DNA of 64,000 nucleotides from Adiantum capillus-veneris (GCA_014529385.2 CM043942.1:6325001-6389000), one strand, 5' to 3'; shown: positions 1 to 12,743, counted from the stretch's first letter. The notes: generated by a model from the letters alone, not told the origin. Numbers and translations: made by a program.

Positions 1-478
1 TAACTTGGAAGGTTGGTGGTTAGATAATCAACCACGACATTCAGTTGAGGGGAAACGCATTGTTGCTTAGTGCTTACTATTTGTAGAGCTTGATGTCTCC
101 AACTTGATTTCAATCATTATCTACTCTAATTAAAAGTGATTGTGGCCTAACAAAAGTCTTATTGCAACCACAATGGGATGTTGAAGTTCATTAGCATTTC
201 TTCATAGATGGATCTTTGTCGCGTTTGTTTGAGTTGCTTCATTTAGACATATTTATACAGGTATCTGATAGTGAGAAAGAAAATGATAAAGAGATATCTG
301 AAGAGGTTTTAATCATTGTGTCCTTGAAAGTAGCAGTGACAAAATAGGACATCTCAAAACTCAGTCAATCTTCATTTGGATTCAACAAAATCCAGGGACA
401 AAAAATCAAAAGGATCTATTAGTATTATGTGGAGCTCCTTTTCAAGTTACTAAACTTCCACAACATTATGATGAAAAT
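1..478. other. AT-rich stretch with no recognisable gene
   Basis: No ORF or motif here is convincing. It lies directly upstream of the MULE-like transposase relic and may hold the element's decayed 5' end. I could not find a terminal inverted repeat by eye. Confidence 0.4.
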
Positions 479-3400
479 TTGTGCTTTGAGTTGCCTGCAA
501 CTCATGATAAAACAAAAAAAATGTCAAGGATGGAACAAAGCTTTGATGGTCACTCGTGGACTTGCCCATCTGCTACAACCATGGCGATAGCATGCACAGT
601 TTGTCTAAGCCATTGTTTGGGATGCATGCAATGCAATTATTCAGCATGTCATCATTATATTAAATAACAAGAATTTAATAGTAGAGATTTTTGTGGATAT
701 TTGGACAGACAGGTCAAGAAGGACTACCTTACAATGGAAGAGAAAACAACAATAACTTGTCATTATTGTCATAAGGTTGTTATTTGTGTTGCTGCTTGTC
801 CTTGCAAAATCTATTATGTTTTGTCTCAAGATGGTACAATGTCACAACTGGCAATACATGTTGGTAAACATTTTCATAATGTTAAGACAGGAACCTCCAG
901 GGCTACCATTTCAAGAGTGCAAAAACTGGTAGGTGCAGTACTAAAAATTGAAAAGGGTGGTCCAAGAAAAATTCAAATGTAGGTGGCACAACAACTTGTG
1001 CTTAATTCCTTGATTGGTGAGGAAGCTGAAGCTACATGCGATGGACAATTCAATGTTTTTTTGGAGGAAATACTGCCACTTGTTCAAATCAAAGGATATG
1101 AGAAACTAAGTTTTGTTCCTTGAATTTGTTAACTTTTTAACTATTATTGATTTAACGTTCTTGGGATGCATCATGTAGGTTTTCTTCAATTGTTTCAAAG
1201 GAGAGGAAGAGTCAAGGTCTTGTTATTGGGGATGGATATAATAGTATTTAATTGCTTCAAAAAAAGTGCATGTTTCCTTTTTTCCATGGGAGTAGATTTC
1301 TTGGACAGAGCGACGAGGATGACAGGTGCTTCCTATTTATAATGTCCACTAAGGGACTAAGTTCTGGGATTGATCTAGTAAATTGGATGAAAAGAACTGG
1401 AATTGATGACTTAAGAAATGCGTGGGTGCACTTTGATTTTACCCATAGAATAGATGGTTGGGCAACAATCTCATGCTCAGTTTATGATCCAAGATAATAT
1501 TTATGTATTAAATATATCTCATATTTTTTCATCATTCAATATGAGATGATATGTGTGAAAATATTTATGTTGAATATCTTGCAGCATACGATCAGTACAG
1601 ATAATTGCTATATGTGAAACTATGCAAAGACTCAAGTTATTTTTTTGGAGAACCTTATTTCAACAATGGAAAAATACAGACATGGTGCAACTGACTTTGC
1701 AGGTTTTATGTTTTTTAGAGGCTGGTGCAAATTGGAACGCTATTCAAATAATCTTCAATGGCGGGCCAGATAATATCAGGGAGGGACGTGAATGGTCATG
1801 CCTATTTCATATTGGGAGCAAAGTCTACACAAATATGCTAAAAAGTGGATACCTCAATATCTAACAAATCAACACATTGACATGTGTGAGGAATGGAGAG
1901 CTTGTAAGACAATTTTGATTGCACCTCAAAAGGCACGTTCGATTCAAAAATGATGGAGACAACATCTACCTACAGAGAGCATCACAAGAGTGAGCAGATG
2001 GTTTAAATGGTAGGAGCAGCGAATTTCTCACTAGGGAGGAATTGGTACAGATGTAAGTACCTTTATTTTATATTTTTAGCAAAACTTATAAACTTTTCAT
2101 ACATGATTTATAATTTTAATGCATGTTTGTTTGAATTCCATAGGCTGGTCTAAGTCCGTGGGAACGGGCACAAATTCCCAATGTTAATTTATCAAAAATT
2201 GTGCATGCCAGTTGGTTAGTAGGTGAAGGTGGAAAGAGAAAAATTTCCTTGTATGATGCCTGTGTAACAGATGTTATAAATTCATATATTCAATGTGAAA
2301 AGCATTTGGGATATACTACTGGGCATTATATAGGAACGGGTCCCACAATGGAGACCTTGCTTTCTCGAGTTGAATCTCAACACACTCCAACTCTGGCCAA
2401 CATGACCCATCTATTACACGAGGCTGTTTTGCAGGGACTCCAATGTATGTGCAACCAATTTTTCATAGAGACAAATAAACAATACAACACAAAAATAGGG
2501 ATAGAATAGGAACAAGTAGCTCCCATCACCCGGAATATGTCATGGAATCTAGGCAAACAAACCATCACGGTCGGCCCAAACAAATCAAGATTGATACCCA
2601 AGGACCAGGTATTTCTAACATTCCACTACAAATTAGTGACAGTGACGATGATATTGGATCTCAAAAAGAAACAACCACACCTTTGTCATCTCAAACAAAC
2701 AGTGTGTTTGAGAGTGATGTGCCATGCACTTAGTGGGCCGGAGGAGAATGTCCATTCAAAGTCAAAGAAAGTGTTTTGGAATAGTAGGGATAAAAAATTG
2801 TGGCAATCCCTTGCATTGTCGCTCTATTGGGCTTGTTGCTCCATGTATATGGTCCGAAAGAATGTTCAAGGATAAAACACTTGAGCAATGGTTATGTTTT
2901 ATAATCATGATATTTTGCATACTCAATCAATCAAAATACAAGTCAAAGATTTACCTCCTGCTCTGAATGTTTGGCAGCAAGAGGGACAGATATCTCCACA
3001 CAAGAACTTGCAACACTGCATGAGAGTGGATTGAGGATAGAGAATGAAATGGTAAGTATGTAACCTCCGACTGGCGACTGCCAAGAAGGTGGTGGCAACT
3101 TGCGGAAGAAAAAGTGGAGGCATGGAACTTCTAAAGAGGCCATGAAGAAATTGGAAACATGTAATAATATGGCAGTTATATTTTTGGATGAAGGGAAAAA
3201 GTCTCAAGAGCATGTAGTTTTTTGAGTTCTCACTAAAAATAGTTATGAGATTCATATAAAAGGGAGTCCAACATGCACGTGTCTGGGTTTTCAAAAGTGA
3301 GAGAAGACAAACAAATCCTTTTTGGCATGTAAACATATGTACTATGTGTACACAAAAGTGATCGAACTTGAACCTAAGGAGCACATGATTATTCATCAGC

Positions 3401-3504
3401 CAACCTCTCACCAATGGACATTGCCTTTATTCTTGGACAACCAAATAGGATTTCTCCCCCCATTTAATTGCTTCTATTTTGATATGCATCTTTCACTAAA
3501 CTAG
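479..3504 (+). pseudogene. MULE-like transposase relic
   Basis: Fragments in different frames read, in order, like a plant Mutator-like (MULE) transposase. At 701-982 there is a segment with paired Cys (CHYCHK, ACPCK) followed by a His-rich stretch (HVGKHFHNVK). At 1252-1497 and about 1790-2040 are transposase-body fragments, including a WVHFDFTH stretch and a Trp-rich segment. At 2201-2509 is a region with HASWLVGEGGKRKISLYDAC, then GTGP. A SWIM zinc finger follows at 3241-3370. MULE transposases cut and paste DNA in the nucleus. The coding sequence is broken by frameshifts and stops, for example the TAG at 980-982 and the TGA at 3298-3300, so it cannot make a functional enzyme. Some breaks could be introns, since AG/GT sites exist, but the stops argue for decay. 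The family assignment rests mainly on the SWIM finger plus domain order. No terminal inverted repeats were identified. Confidence 0.6.
3241..3504 (+). pseudogene. SWIM zinc-finger segment of the MULE relic
   Basis: This frame reads SPTCTCLGFQK, then a TGA stop, then EKTNKSFLACKHMYYVYTKV. The Cys-x-Cys pair (codons at 3274 and 3280) and Cys-x-His pair (codons at 3328 and 3334) form the C-x-C-x(15)-C-x-H signature of SWIM fingers. In plants this finger usually sits at the C-terminus of MULE transposases and of FAR1/FHY3 regulators derived from them. The stop at 3298-3300 is TGA, one C-to-T change from CGA. All four zinc ligands survive although the frame is broken inside the finger. The segment ends at a TAG after 3500. 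Confidence 0.65.
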
Positions 3505-4339
3505 ATAATTTTTCTATGATATTAAAGTGTTTTGTTGCATTTATTTTAGTTTATTCCACTTGTGATTATCTATCTTAGATAAAAATTGTTTATGCAACAC
3601 AAGATTTTAAATTTCAAGAAAAAGACAGAAGCAACTTGCAAGCTATTTGGGAGAAAATTACGTACCTTTTAGAGTGACCATTACATTTATGGAATTTATG
3701 ACTTTTTTTGTACTCTAATTTTGGTCCTATCTTGTGGTAGTTAAGTGAATGTACTTACATCCTCAAAATTACATTGTTTTAAAAAGCTCAAGGTTGGGGA
3801 AAGTAGTATTATCTCTATTTGGCATGGTTTTTGACTTTATCGCATGTATATATGTTGTGAACTTATTTGACTCTGATGGCATGTGGTGCAAACATATTTG
3901 ACTAATGGCATGAAGTGGAATGGGAATTTTTTTGGTTTACATTCTCACGTCACTATGCCCTCTCTCTCTCTCTGCTTTAAATTGGTGTGCATAGTGATAT
4001 ACAACTTTAGAATTTTACTTTGTCTCTCTAAAGATTTAGAAGTGAAGTCACTCTCTCTCTAGGGTTTATAATCTCTTCTTTCAATGGTAACGCGCATAGA
4101 TACTATCTCTCTAGAATTTATACTCTCTCTCCGTCAACCACACATGTACGGAGTCTTATGATGATTGAAAATTACATTAACTAGATACTTTATGCTATGA
4201 CACATGTTTGGTTTAAAAAACTGAAAAGTTTGCCAAAATTGTCAAAAAAAACTTGAAATGAAAAACTCTCAAATGTTAAATCCCCGAGCAGACACATGAA
4301 GGACTCAGTGGAGGCAAATTCTCAAGGGATAAGAGGACC
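3505..4339. other. Gene-free stretch with CT-rich tract
   Basis: No coding signal is visible. About 3958-4135 is rich in interrupted TCTCTC runs (a 13-nt run at 3961-3973, shorter runs to 4135). The rest is AT-rich intergenic sequence between two transposon relics. Confidence 0.5.
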
Positions 4340-5290
4340 AAAATTGTGCTAACCGCTGGAATATAGTGGCCTACATTACAAATGGATGCTGACAAATATG
4401 TTAAAAGATGTAATGTGTGTCAACGCACCAAAGTACCAAGGAAGAAAGATGGGATACCTTTAAGGCCAATGATGGGAGCCATAGGTTTTGCTAAGTGGGG
4501 TATAGATTTTGTCAAACCAATTTCACCCCCAGCTTACAAAACTCATTCCCAATACATCATTGTGGTTACAAATTATCTCACAAAGTGGACTGAAGCTAAG
4601 GCCATACAAAAAGGTAATGTAAGGACCACTGCATAGTTTCTATACAAAAATATCTTTGTTATATTTGGCACACATTTCCTTAATGAAGTTATTGAAAATC
4701 TTTTGGACGAATTCATGGTAGTTCACACAAAGTCTATTCCATACCACCCATAGGCTAATGGATAGGCTAAAGCTACCAATAAGATTCTATGCACGGTTTT
4801 GACCAAGCTAGTATCTGACTTAAGAGCAGATTAGGCCCATCAGTTACATGCCACACTGTGGGCTTATAGGGTAGCATACAAAACCTTGATTGGGAAAACA
4901 CCGTACAACATGGTGTTTGGACTTAATGCAATATTTCCACTAGAGTTCCTAATCCCCACTCTAAGAGTAGCTAAAAACGTCGGATGGACAAGCCATGAAT
5001 TGTCTTCAAATTCGATGACCTTGAAAAACTAGATGAGCTTCACGTGAAGGCCATAGCCTCCATCTACGCTTAAAAAAGGTGATAGAAGGATTTTTTTGAT
5101 AAGCATATATGCTCAAAAGAGTTTAAAACAAGAGACTATGTTCTGGTTTACACATTGAAACAACATGAAAAAAACTTAAAAAGCAAGGGATGGGACCCTT
5201 GGTGATCACCGATATACCACCAAGTGGAGCCGTCAAGCTTGCTACATTGGAGGGTGAAGAAATTCCAAATTTTATAATTCAAACAAGACT
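4340..5290 (+). pseudogene. Ty3/gypsy integrase relic
   Basis: The integrase of a Ty3/gypsy polyprotein, broken by stops. It begins near the zinc-binding region (CNVCQRTKVPRK at about 4412-4447), passes into the catalytic core (KWGIDFVKPI, with the first catalytic Asp), continues through TKSIPYHP and ANG, then AYKTLIGKTPYNMVFG, and ends with the GPLVITDIPPSGAVKLATLEG block typical of the gypsy integrase C-terminus (about 5190-5260). In-frame TAGs at 4634-4636, 4751-4753 and 4763-4765 stand where Gln is expected (YHP-Q-ANG-Q-AK). The one at 4832-4834 stands where Trp is usual. There is no RT or gag upstream, so this is a truncated 3' fragment. Integrase would join element cDNA to host DNA; this copy cannot. 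Confidence 0.85.
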
Positions 5291-6400
5291 CCCAACAACA
5301 ATGGCAACACATACCAGACGTACCAAAGCAGCCATTGTCAATCAAACAACAAGTGGCACACACAATTGTCATTTCACCACTATCTTCTTGGTATTGACTC
5401 AACAGGAAACCTCAACATCGAATGTCAATAAGCACATCGCTTATACCCTCCTCTTGCATAGCATTAACTTTCCATATGCATTGATAGAGTATGCATATAG
5501 AGCCTCATTGGCACCACTTGGTAGCTTATGCACAACACATACCCTCGGGTAGTACACCATCATCCAACAAGGACTCCGACTAGGAGGGGGGGGACACATT
5601 CTCAATGCGAACCCAATAGATTAAGAGAAGTACTAAAAGGACACTATTTTCTATGATTTTGGGTTTTGATTTGATTTGATTGCAAAAATTTGGTGAACCC
5701 AAGTATATATGCCCTTATCTAATGTGATTCTATATAAAAATGAGGACAAACACTAGAAATGAGCCTCTAGGTGTGTGTGTATATACGTACAACTAGTAGT
5801 TTTTGTGCATAGAAGTGAGAAAAATGGAGCAATACAGATAAAAATATTACAAATGACTATATATGATGGTTCATTGTCTTGTTTTTTATTTATTTTGATT
5901 TATTGGTATTTTTTGAGTTACTTTAGTTATTTTCCTAATATTTTTGCTATTTTTTTGAAAACAATAAAGAAAAATAGAAAAATCAGGTGAAATGGAGTCA
6001 AAACAACAAAACAAAAATACAAGAATGATCAGTAAGCAAAGGACATCATATGGTGAATCCTGGATAGAAGTATGGAAAAAAGTTGCGTAAGCCAATCCGA
6101 TCAGTTTTTAAACAAAAGGGCAAATTATCTAGAAATGGGTCAAAAGGCGTCCAAATGGAAAAACTTTTGAGCCTAAAGTGCATTTATGACGAGATAAGAG
6201 CACATGTTAAATCTCATGGCAAGTGGTCCAGGGACCTCAATGTAAGATATTTTGGCCTCAATTATTCTCTCATTTCTACTATTCACAAGTTAGAGAGAGC
6301 TAGAGAGAATTACAGCATGCGGACTTTCTACGACTTCATACAATGCACACAGGACACCACTTGGCACCACATATGATAGGTAGGCTCCTCACCGTGTCCT
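5291..6400 (+). other. Possible 3' untranslated region and LTR of the integrase relic
   Basis: Downstream of the integrase there are only short unrecognised ORFs (to 5552 and 6083-6376). A purine run ending in eight or nine G at about 5579-5590 could be the polypurine tract, with an LTR starting just after it. A short GT run follows at 5771-5780, and a very AT-rich stretch at 5870-5990. I could not find a matching second LTR in the window, so this is only a suggestion. Confidence 0.25.
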
Positions 6401-7186
6401 CTCCTTGATCTACACTAGCTTGATCATGAGAACCTACGAAAACGGCAATGGGGCATCGCCGGGAAGAGACCATAATGGGGCCACTGCGCAACAACAACTA
6501 CTAACCCAAAACTATGAGACTTAATAAGGGGTTAACCCTAGGCTAGAGGAACATGGCTATGACCTCCTATGATGATTTAGACCAGTCAAAGAAACCCTAA
6601 CTTCCTGGAGCCTACAGAATCCCACCCAAAAGAAAGTTGTCTGAAAGCTACCAAAATTCAGGAATAGGTGCTCCTCAAGGGTGTCTACAAGACAATGTAA
6701 TTGCTTCTAGAGTCAAACTACTTGGAGTTGGTCAAAACATCAAGCTGGGTGGGCTTTGGACGTGGAAAGCGTCATTTGGCTTTCACGGCCAAATGGTGTG
6801 TCCCTTTGCCACCAAACTTCATTGGCATCATCAACATATCACCAAAACCCAACACCTATGGTCAGACAACAAAAAAAAACTTTGCTGACCATCTCCTCCC
6901 AAAAAGATGCTATTAGAGCAACAAATTGCCAAAAAAGGTATATGTAAGGTCAAATGCTGCATTGAAGCCATGGGAAGGTGCCCTTCTACATCCACAAGCA
7001 TGGGAGATTGATCTCAAGAGGAATCATCGTAAAAATTCATCTCCAAGTAAAGGAACCCCTTTCTGAGAGTGAAATGCCAAACATGGAGTTTCTAAGCTAA
7101 ATATTTAACTCTTTAAGTTAAAAACTAGCTAGTAGGGCTTAGGGTGCAAAACACCCCAAGGCATCAAGCCTACTCTTTATCAAGGT
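6401..7186. other. Intergenic stretch, nothing recognised
   Basis: Short ORFs overlap in three frames (6637-6947) without any family resemblance. I see no repeat or RNA gene. Confidence 0.4.
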
Positions 7187-8591
7187 AGACATCATATGTG
7201 TATGACATCTCACTGTCATATTTTGCACAAATATCACTCACTTCACTTCACAAACACATTGTGCATCCTCTCAACATGAAATACACAAAATTTCATAAGA
7301 TTTGGAGCTGGTTAGGGTGTCCAATGAACAAAAAATGCAAAGTCTAGGAATAATCCCACAATTTGGCCTTAGACCTACCAAAATTTCTCCAATCCAAATG
7401 AAAATTGACACAGGGCAAGCACATAGCATGTACATCATACCCCTATGCTCAAAAAACCACTTTCCAAAAGTAGACATCATATGCATATGACCCCTTGAAT
7501 TGACAAGCTGTTGTGATTTTGGAAACTTTAACACTTTAAACATGTCATTATGAGCTCCCCATCAAATTTTCATCACCTTTGGACATCTTTTGACGTCCAA
7601 TTACTGAAAAGGTGGAAATTTGAACGCACAAACTCTTTATATGGCTTTTAACCTCCATTCTCAAGCTCAAATTCAAATATGGGGTTATGGACACCATGTT
7701 CATACTATGCACATCTTACCCAATTATTTTCAAACAATTTTGTATCAACAAACATCATATGCGTATGATGTCTCTTCTCTCATACAAATGCCAAACTCCA
7801 CAACTTTCATCATGAGCATGTTCACCACATAGTACAAAGGCCATACATGGAGCCCAAAAACAAAAAATACTGGCAAAAGACGTATTCTATGGGCCCAACC
7901 ACATGAATCATCTCCAAATCAAAATGTGAGATGGTTAGAGGGTTACCATCATCTGAGGATGCTACAGATCAAGTTTGGGCCAAAAATCTCAAAAGAGACA
8001 TCATACGTGTATGATGTCTCCAGAGGCCAAAGTGACCAATCTGGGGGGAGTTCTCACTTCCAATGCCTTTATCCCATTAATCTTAGCCCACATCCCACGT
8101 CTCAAGAAGTTTTGATTCTTCATACCCATGTAAACCCAGATTTTGGAATCCTAAGCTATATACTTGATTTTTGGCTTCAAACACATGAGAAGAAAGCCAA
8201 ATCAAAGTCTGATATCATAGAAGGCTATGCCATGCTAACACCCACCAGCTCTGGTATAAGTTTGAGCCCTTTTGGACAAAGTAGGCATCATACACGTATG
8301 ATGTCTCGCTAGCCTGAAGATGAACATGGAAGCTAACTTGACCCCTTCTAAGCCTTTGCCACATGATTATGAGAGTGTCTACCAAGTTTCACCCCATTTG
8401 AGCCTCATTTTCTTAAAACTAAGCCATAATCCAACTTTAGAGGTTGCAACAATTTCTAATGGTCACAGCTTGTCCAAATGACATCTAAATTGAAATCCAT
8501 GCATATATATAGGATGCACATGCTATGAGCTATGCACACATGAAAAAACAATCCATTTTGAGCACTCAAACATCATACACGTTGATGTATC
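7187..8591. repeat. Series of palindromes spaced about 285 bp
   Basis: Six related 24-25-bp near-palindromes occur at 7187, 7472, 7750, 7996, 8283 and 8568, so the steps are 285, 278, 246, 287 and 285 bp. The best copy, at 7996-8020, reads GACATCATACGTGTATGATGTC, a near-perfect inverted repeat with an ACGTGT core. The first, second and sixth copies have a decayed right arm. Sequence between motifs is diverged, with only loosely shared phrases such as CAAATTT-CATxxxxTTTGGA. This looks like an old tandem array in which the palindrome is the best-preserved part. Short ORFs across it (7271-8312) are not convincing genes. Confidence 0.6.
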
Positions 8592-8704
8592 ACATCACAA
8601 ATTTGCACCCAAAATGCATTTTTGACCACATGCATAGCACCCTTAGTCCCTAAATAACTTGTGTTTCAAATTTGAAGTCATTTGGATAGCTAGAAACTGA
8701 AAAA

Positions 8705-11040
8705 ATGCCAAATTTTGTGAACAACTCTAACTTTGGAGTGCCTGCAGGATCAATGGAAGCCAGCAAATCACCAGCAAAGAAGAAGAGACTGACCTTGAAA
8801 GACATCATTGCAATGGAAAAACCCTACAATAACCCTGACAAAACACTAAAACCCACCAAAGCTTGGATAGATGAAGCCACATTGGAAACTGGAGAAATCA
8901 TACTTTACCAAGGTACATTTAGAGATCCGCAAGGCAATAGACTAGATGTGTCCATGATCCCAAGAGATCTCAATGAGTATGCAAGCAAGGAAGGCATCCT
9001 TAACCACCTAGAGAGGTCTGATCTGCATAATTTTTCTATAGCAAGACCAGTAGGTGTGGATACACAGAGGGTCTACAAGCTAGCTAGTTAGCTCCATTCA
9101 GAAAGACGACAAAGCCATGATTACTTCTTTGGATGGCCAGAAGATTGAGGTGGTAATAACCCCCTCAAATCATTGTAGATGCTTTGGAACTCCAAAATAA
9201 GGGCATCTATGTTAGAGAACAAAGAGATGATGTGAAGGTCTACGCTGACAAGAAGACAAATCACACCTTCGAAGACCTAGAGGAATTTGCAAGCTTTACA
9301 ACCAGTACAGCAAATGATCGCAAAAGTATACCACACCACCACATGCAGTAGCCACCACGATCACATGGGCACTAAGAAGTAGTGTGCCCAAAGATATAAA
9401 CTTTGTCCAATATCTTCATGAGAAAGTGGTTGGAATGGGAGCAAATAAGCCAAAGTACAGTGGTGGGGGAAAACTTCTCACAAGGATTGCCTATGAAGCA
9501 ATAGGGGCAAGAGGACTATGGCCAAACAACCCACACAAAATGAGCGATTGAGACTGAAAGAGGATGTTGAAGAAAAGACTCTAGTAATAGTATCCCCACC
9601 TATCTCTATGCGGCTCACGTGAAAGCTCGAGACTGTGCAAGAAGATACCAAAGAGGAGCCACCAAAGAAGAAGGGCAGAAAAACCATGATCAAAGAAGAG
9701 CGACTGAAAGAGACTGCTAGCGAGAAAGTCACCCGGATTGAACGCCTTATAGAACAATTCAAGGTAGAGAGGGCATTAAAGAGAGACTTTGAAGAATATT
9801 GGGTACCAGACCCTACAAAGATGCGTGGTATTTCCTCTCGACCCCTCAAAGATCAGTTCAAGAATTATATTAGGGCATATGAAGAGACAAAGCGAGTAAT
9901 AGAGAAACAAAATCTTGAGCCATTCACCACAAATGAGGTGCATACTATAAAGAAGAAATTACAAGAGCAACATAAAGTTCAAGAAGAGAAGAAAGAGAAA
10001 GAAGACATCAAGACCAAATAACGGAGTGCTACCCCACTAGCATCTCCCCTTGCACACATCCAACCGACAAGCCCTAAACCACCAACATCTCAAAAAGAAG
10101 AATTTACCAAAGAAGAGATCTGAAGCTGAACTGATGCTAGATGAGAAAGAAAAAGAAAATAGATGCACCTATGAAGACCTCCTCAAAGTTGGATACTCAT
10201 ATGAGGAAGCGTCTACGGCTGTGTATGCCACCTCTATACCACCATGGGCTACAAAAGACAAAAAGAAGGCTGAATAAAAGCTTAAGGACCAAGACACACA
10301 AAGAAGACCACCAAAAGTGCAATACAGAACCTCAAGTACTATGGTTGGTATAGATTTCACTTGTACATCAATGGAAGCTGATGGAGCGCCTTTGGATACC
10401 TCCTCCGACAGGATTATTGCTAGGGATGGTTCCATTTTCTGGCCCACTCCCTAGACCACTGGTAATAAGCATAGCAGCTTCAAATGAAGAAGATGTGAGA
10501 GACACCCATCAACTACTCGATAGGATCAGAAAGCGGTGTCTCACAATTGCCAAAGAAAACAGTATGCTATGCCAAGTTAGAGCTCCAATCCGAAGACTTA
10601 GAGAAACCTCAAGGGCTGCACGAGCAAGAGCAAGAGCTGACAACAAAGCTATAGAAGCCCTAGAGGCCTAGATTGTAGGACTTTAGAGGGAATTACGGGT
10701 AGAAAAAAGGCAAAGACTGCACATGGAAGAAGGTTCCCTAGCCGCTGAAGAGAGATTGATGGCCCGTCAACAAGACCTACAAAAAGAAAATGAATAGCTC
10801 CAACTCCAACTAGAGAATCTGCAAGAGCTGTTAGTAGATCAAGTAGAGGAGGCCACAAGAAGGGATAGCCGTGCACAACAACAATGATTGGAGATCCAAC
10901 AAGAAGTAGAAAAGGCAAGAACACAAGAGGCAGAGCAAGGGCCTGGAAACTTGGGCATCAATCCACAAAGTGATCCCATGGAGATACCCAAAGGTGCAGA
11001 AGACCTCCATCACCTAGAAGAATAGTTACATTCACAAAAG
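8705..11040 (+). pseudogene. Broken ORF for a charged, coiled-coil protein, family unknown
   Basis: I do not recognise this family. The first part (8705-9091, 128 codons) starts MPNFVNNSNFGVPAGSMEAS and contains a Lys-rich patch (PAKKKRLTLKDIIAMEK). After frameshifts around 9090-9600 the frame resumes at 9635-10021 with KKKGRKTMIKEERLKE and long Lys/Glu helices. A further frame from about 10381 carries IRKRCLTIAKENSMLCQVRA and a long Arg/Glu/Gln coiled coil continuing to about 11040. In that last frame the stops at 10669-10671, 10684-10686 and 10795-10797 are TAG in Gln-rich heptad sequence, and a TGA near 10887 stands where Arg would fit. Read through those stops, the protein is one long helical rod. 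It could be a structural ORF of a transposon or a decayed host coiled-coil gene. There is no zinc knuckle or catalytic motif. Confidence 0.45.
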
Positions 11041-11057
11041 GATAAGGAAAACGACCA

Positions 11058-11853
11058 TTGATAGCAGAAGAGGAGGCATGCCTCCAGACTTTAATTGAAC
11101 AATCCAAAACGGAGGACCAAAAAGCAGCCTTGGAACATTGGAAAAAGAGAATGATTCATTTGGTTGGAGTCCAAGGCCTAGCCACAGATTTACTTAGGGA
11201 AGAGTGGATGTCGCCATCCCTCCCCTACCCTCTCTTGAAATATAAAGTTTTCACAATAAAGAAGAGAGTGGAAGAAAAACCAATAGAGCCAGTATACAAA
11301 AACGATCTAAGGAACCAGAGGCTACCAAGAAGATAGTAGATCCCCAATAGAAATGGAGAAAAGGGTGGCTCCTCAAGTACCCAATATGTTTGCAATACTT
11401 GGTGGAAGCCCCAAAGAACATAAGGGATGACACTTTATTTTTCCCTATACCTCACATACGCACTTAGGGAAACCATGCTAGGCTACTAAAGAAACACCCT
11501 ACTTGGCTCAACTACCCGTCAGTGCCACCACCTAAGGAGAAGGAGAGAATAAGTGTTTCTTATATGGTGAAAACCCTAAAGAGCACCATGAAGACTTCAC
11601 CCACTCTCCGGACTTAACATGCATGATGACCCAAAAAATATGTAAGACCCTACTTACTTGGCTTGAAGTGTTCGCCCCATCAAAACAAATCCATTCCACC
11701 TTACTATGGATGGGTGACACTGTAATTAAGATGAAAAATGACTTGTCAAAGCAGCGATCCCCGGAGGTTCTACACTTGTTTTACCAAAGGCTAATGTTCT
11801 TGCCAAGCTATCAGCCTTTGAGGAAGCGCTACAATCACCTTGGGCACATATGA
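11058..11853 (+). pseudogene. Continuation fragments downstream of the coiled-coil ORF
   Basis: The frame at 11058-11336 (IAEEEACLQTLIEQ then LEHWKKRMIHLVGVQGLA) is charged and helical and is probably the same gene as the preceding entry. A second piece, at 11563-11853, starts near CFLYGENPKEHHEDF and contains LLTWLEVFAPSKQIHSTLLW. No known domain is visible. Both end in stops, and the intervening 11340-11560 is out of frame. Confidence 0.3.
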
Positions 11854-12617
11854 TATGAGTCGTACTTAAAGCTAGTGAAGCCTCGCAGGTTCAATTGACG
11901 CAAATGCCTAAAAGACTACTACAATAACAAGACACGGGAGCCAAAACGACAAAGACACGTCATTATTAACCCTCATGTACACCCTATCACCTTCGACGCA
12001 TTAGGAAAAGTTTGGACTCAAAAATGGGCCTTGTAAGAATTGTTGATGTGGCATATCTTTCAAAAAGTGGGGATCGGTAATTTTTTTGCAAATAATATCC
12101 AAACTTGTCGGAGGTTGGATATTTAGAATCTACTCTTCAAATGATATCTATTGATATATAGCATGCATGTATCGGACATTGCCTTCATGTAGATCTAGAA
12201 AAAGGTGATTTTAGATTACCGTAACGATAACAAAACCTGGCTGATTGAAAAAAAATGGCATAACTTTCATAGAAGTCATCCAAACTTTTCGGACCTTGGC
12301 TCTTAAGAATCCATTTTTCAATAACTTTCCAATGATAGGTCATATCATGGGGTTCTAAGCAATATTTAGAGGGGTCTACCGGGTTGCTTTCTTTTGTACA
12401 ACTTTGATGATGTGGCACTCTTAAAAGGCCCAAAAATGAGTTCAAAATTTTCCTAATGAATGCATATTATTTATTTGAGTAAGTCATGGACCGGGCTTGT
12501 CGGTCCAATAGGTGTGTAGGTGATTGTCGATGAGAGGCACACCACTTATCTTATTTTTACAGTAGTTTTGCAATGACTAACCACTGTGGGCACCCATGTG
12601 TGAATGGGCCAAACTCT
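11854..12617. other. Non-coding stretch before the GT/GA microsatellite
   Basis: No gene is visible. The region resembles promoter or LTR-like DNA leading to a TATA-like sequence at 12618. Short ORFs on the minus strand (12185-12445) lack support. Confidence 0.35.
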
Positions 12618-12626
12618 TATAAAAGG
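12618..12626 (+). promoter_or_regulatory. TATA-box-like sequence TATAAAAGG
   Basis: TATAAAAGG lies about 30 nt upstream of a CT/GT-rich leader. It could be the core promoter of the gypsy LTR that precedes the gag at 15066, or a chance match. No second copy of this region was found 3' of the element to prove an LTR. Confidence 0.3.
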
Positions 12627-12723
12627 TCCATTTGACCTAAAAATCCTCATTCTTGGAGGTGGAAGCTAAGAAGTTCTCTTCCTCCATCTCTGTCTCCTTT
12701 TGCTTCGTGTGCTCGTTTGTGTT

Positions 12724-12743
12724 TGTGTGTGTGTGTGTGTGTA

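Noticed and set aside
7187-8591. CRISPR-like interpretation of the regularly spaced palindromes
   Set aside because: The spacing is about 285 bp, far too long, the motif is degenerate, and the DNA is plant nuclear; no cas gene is present.
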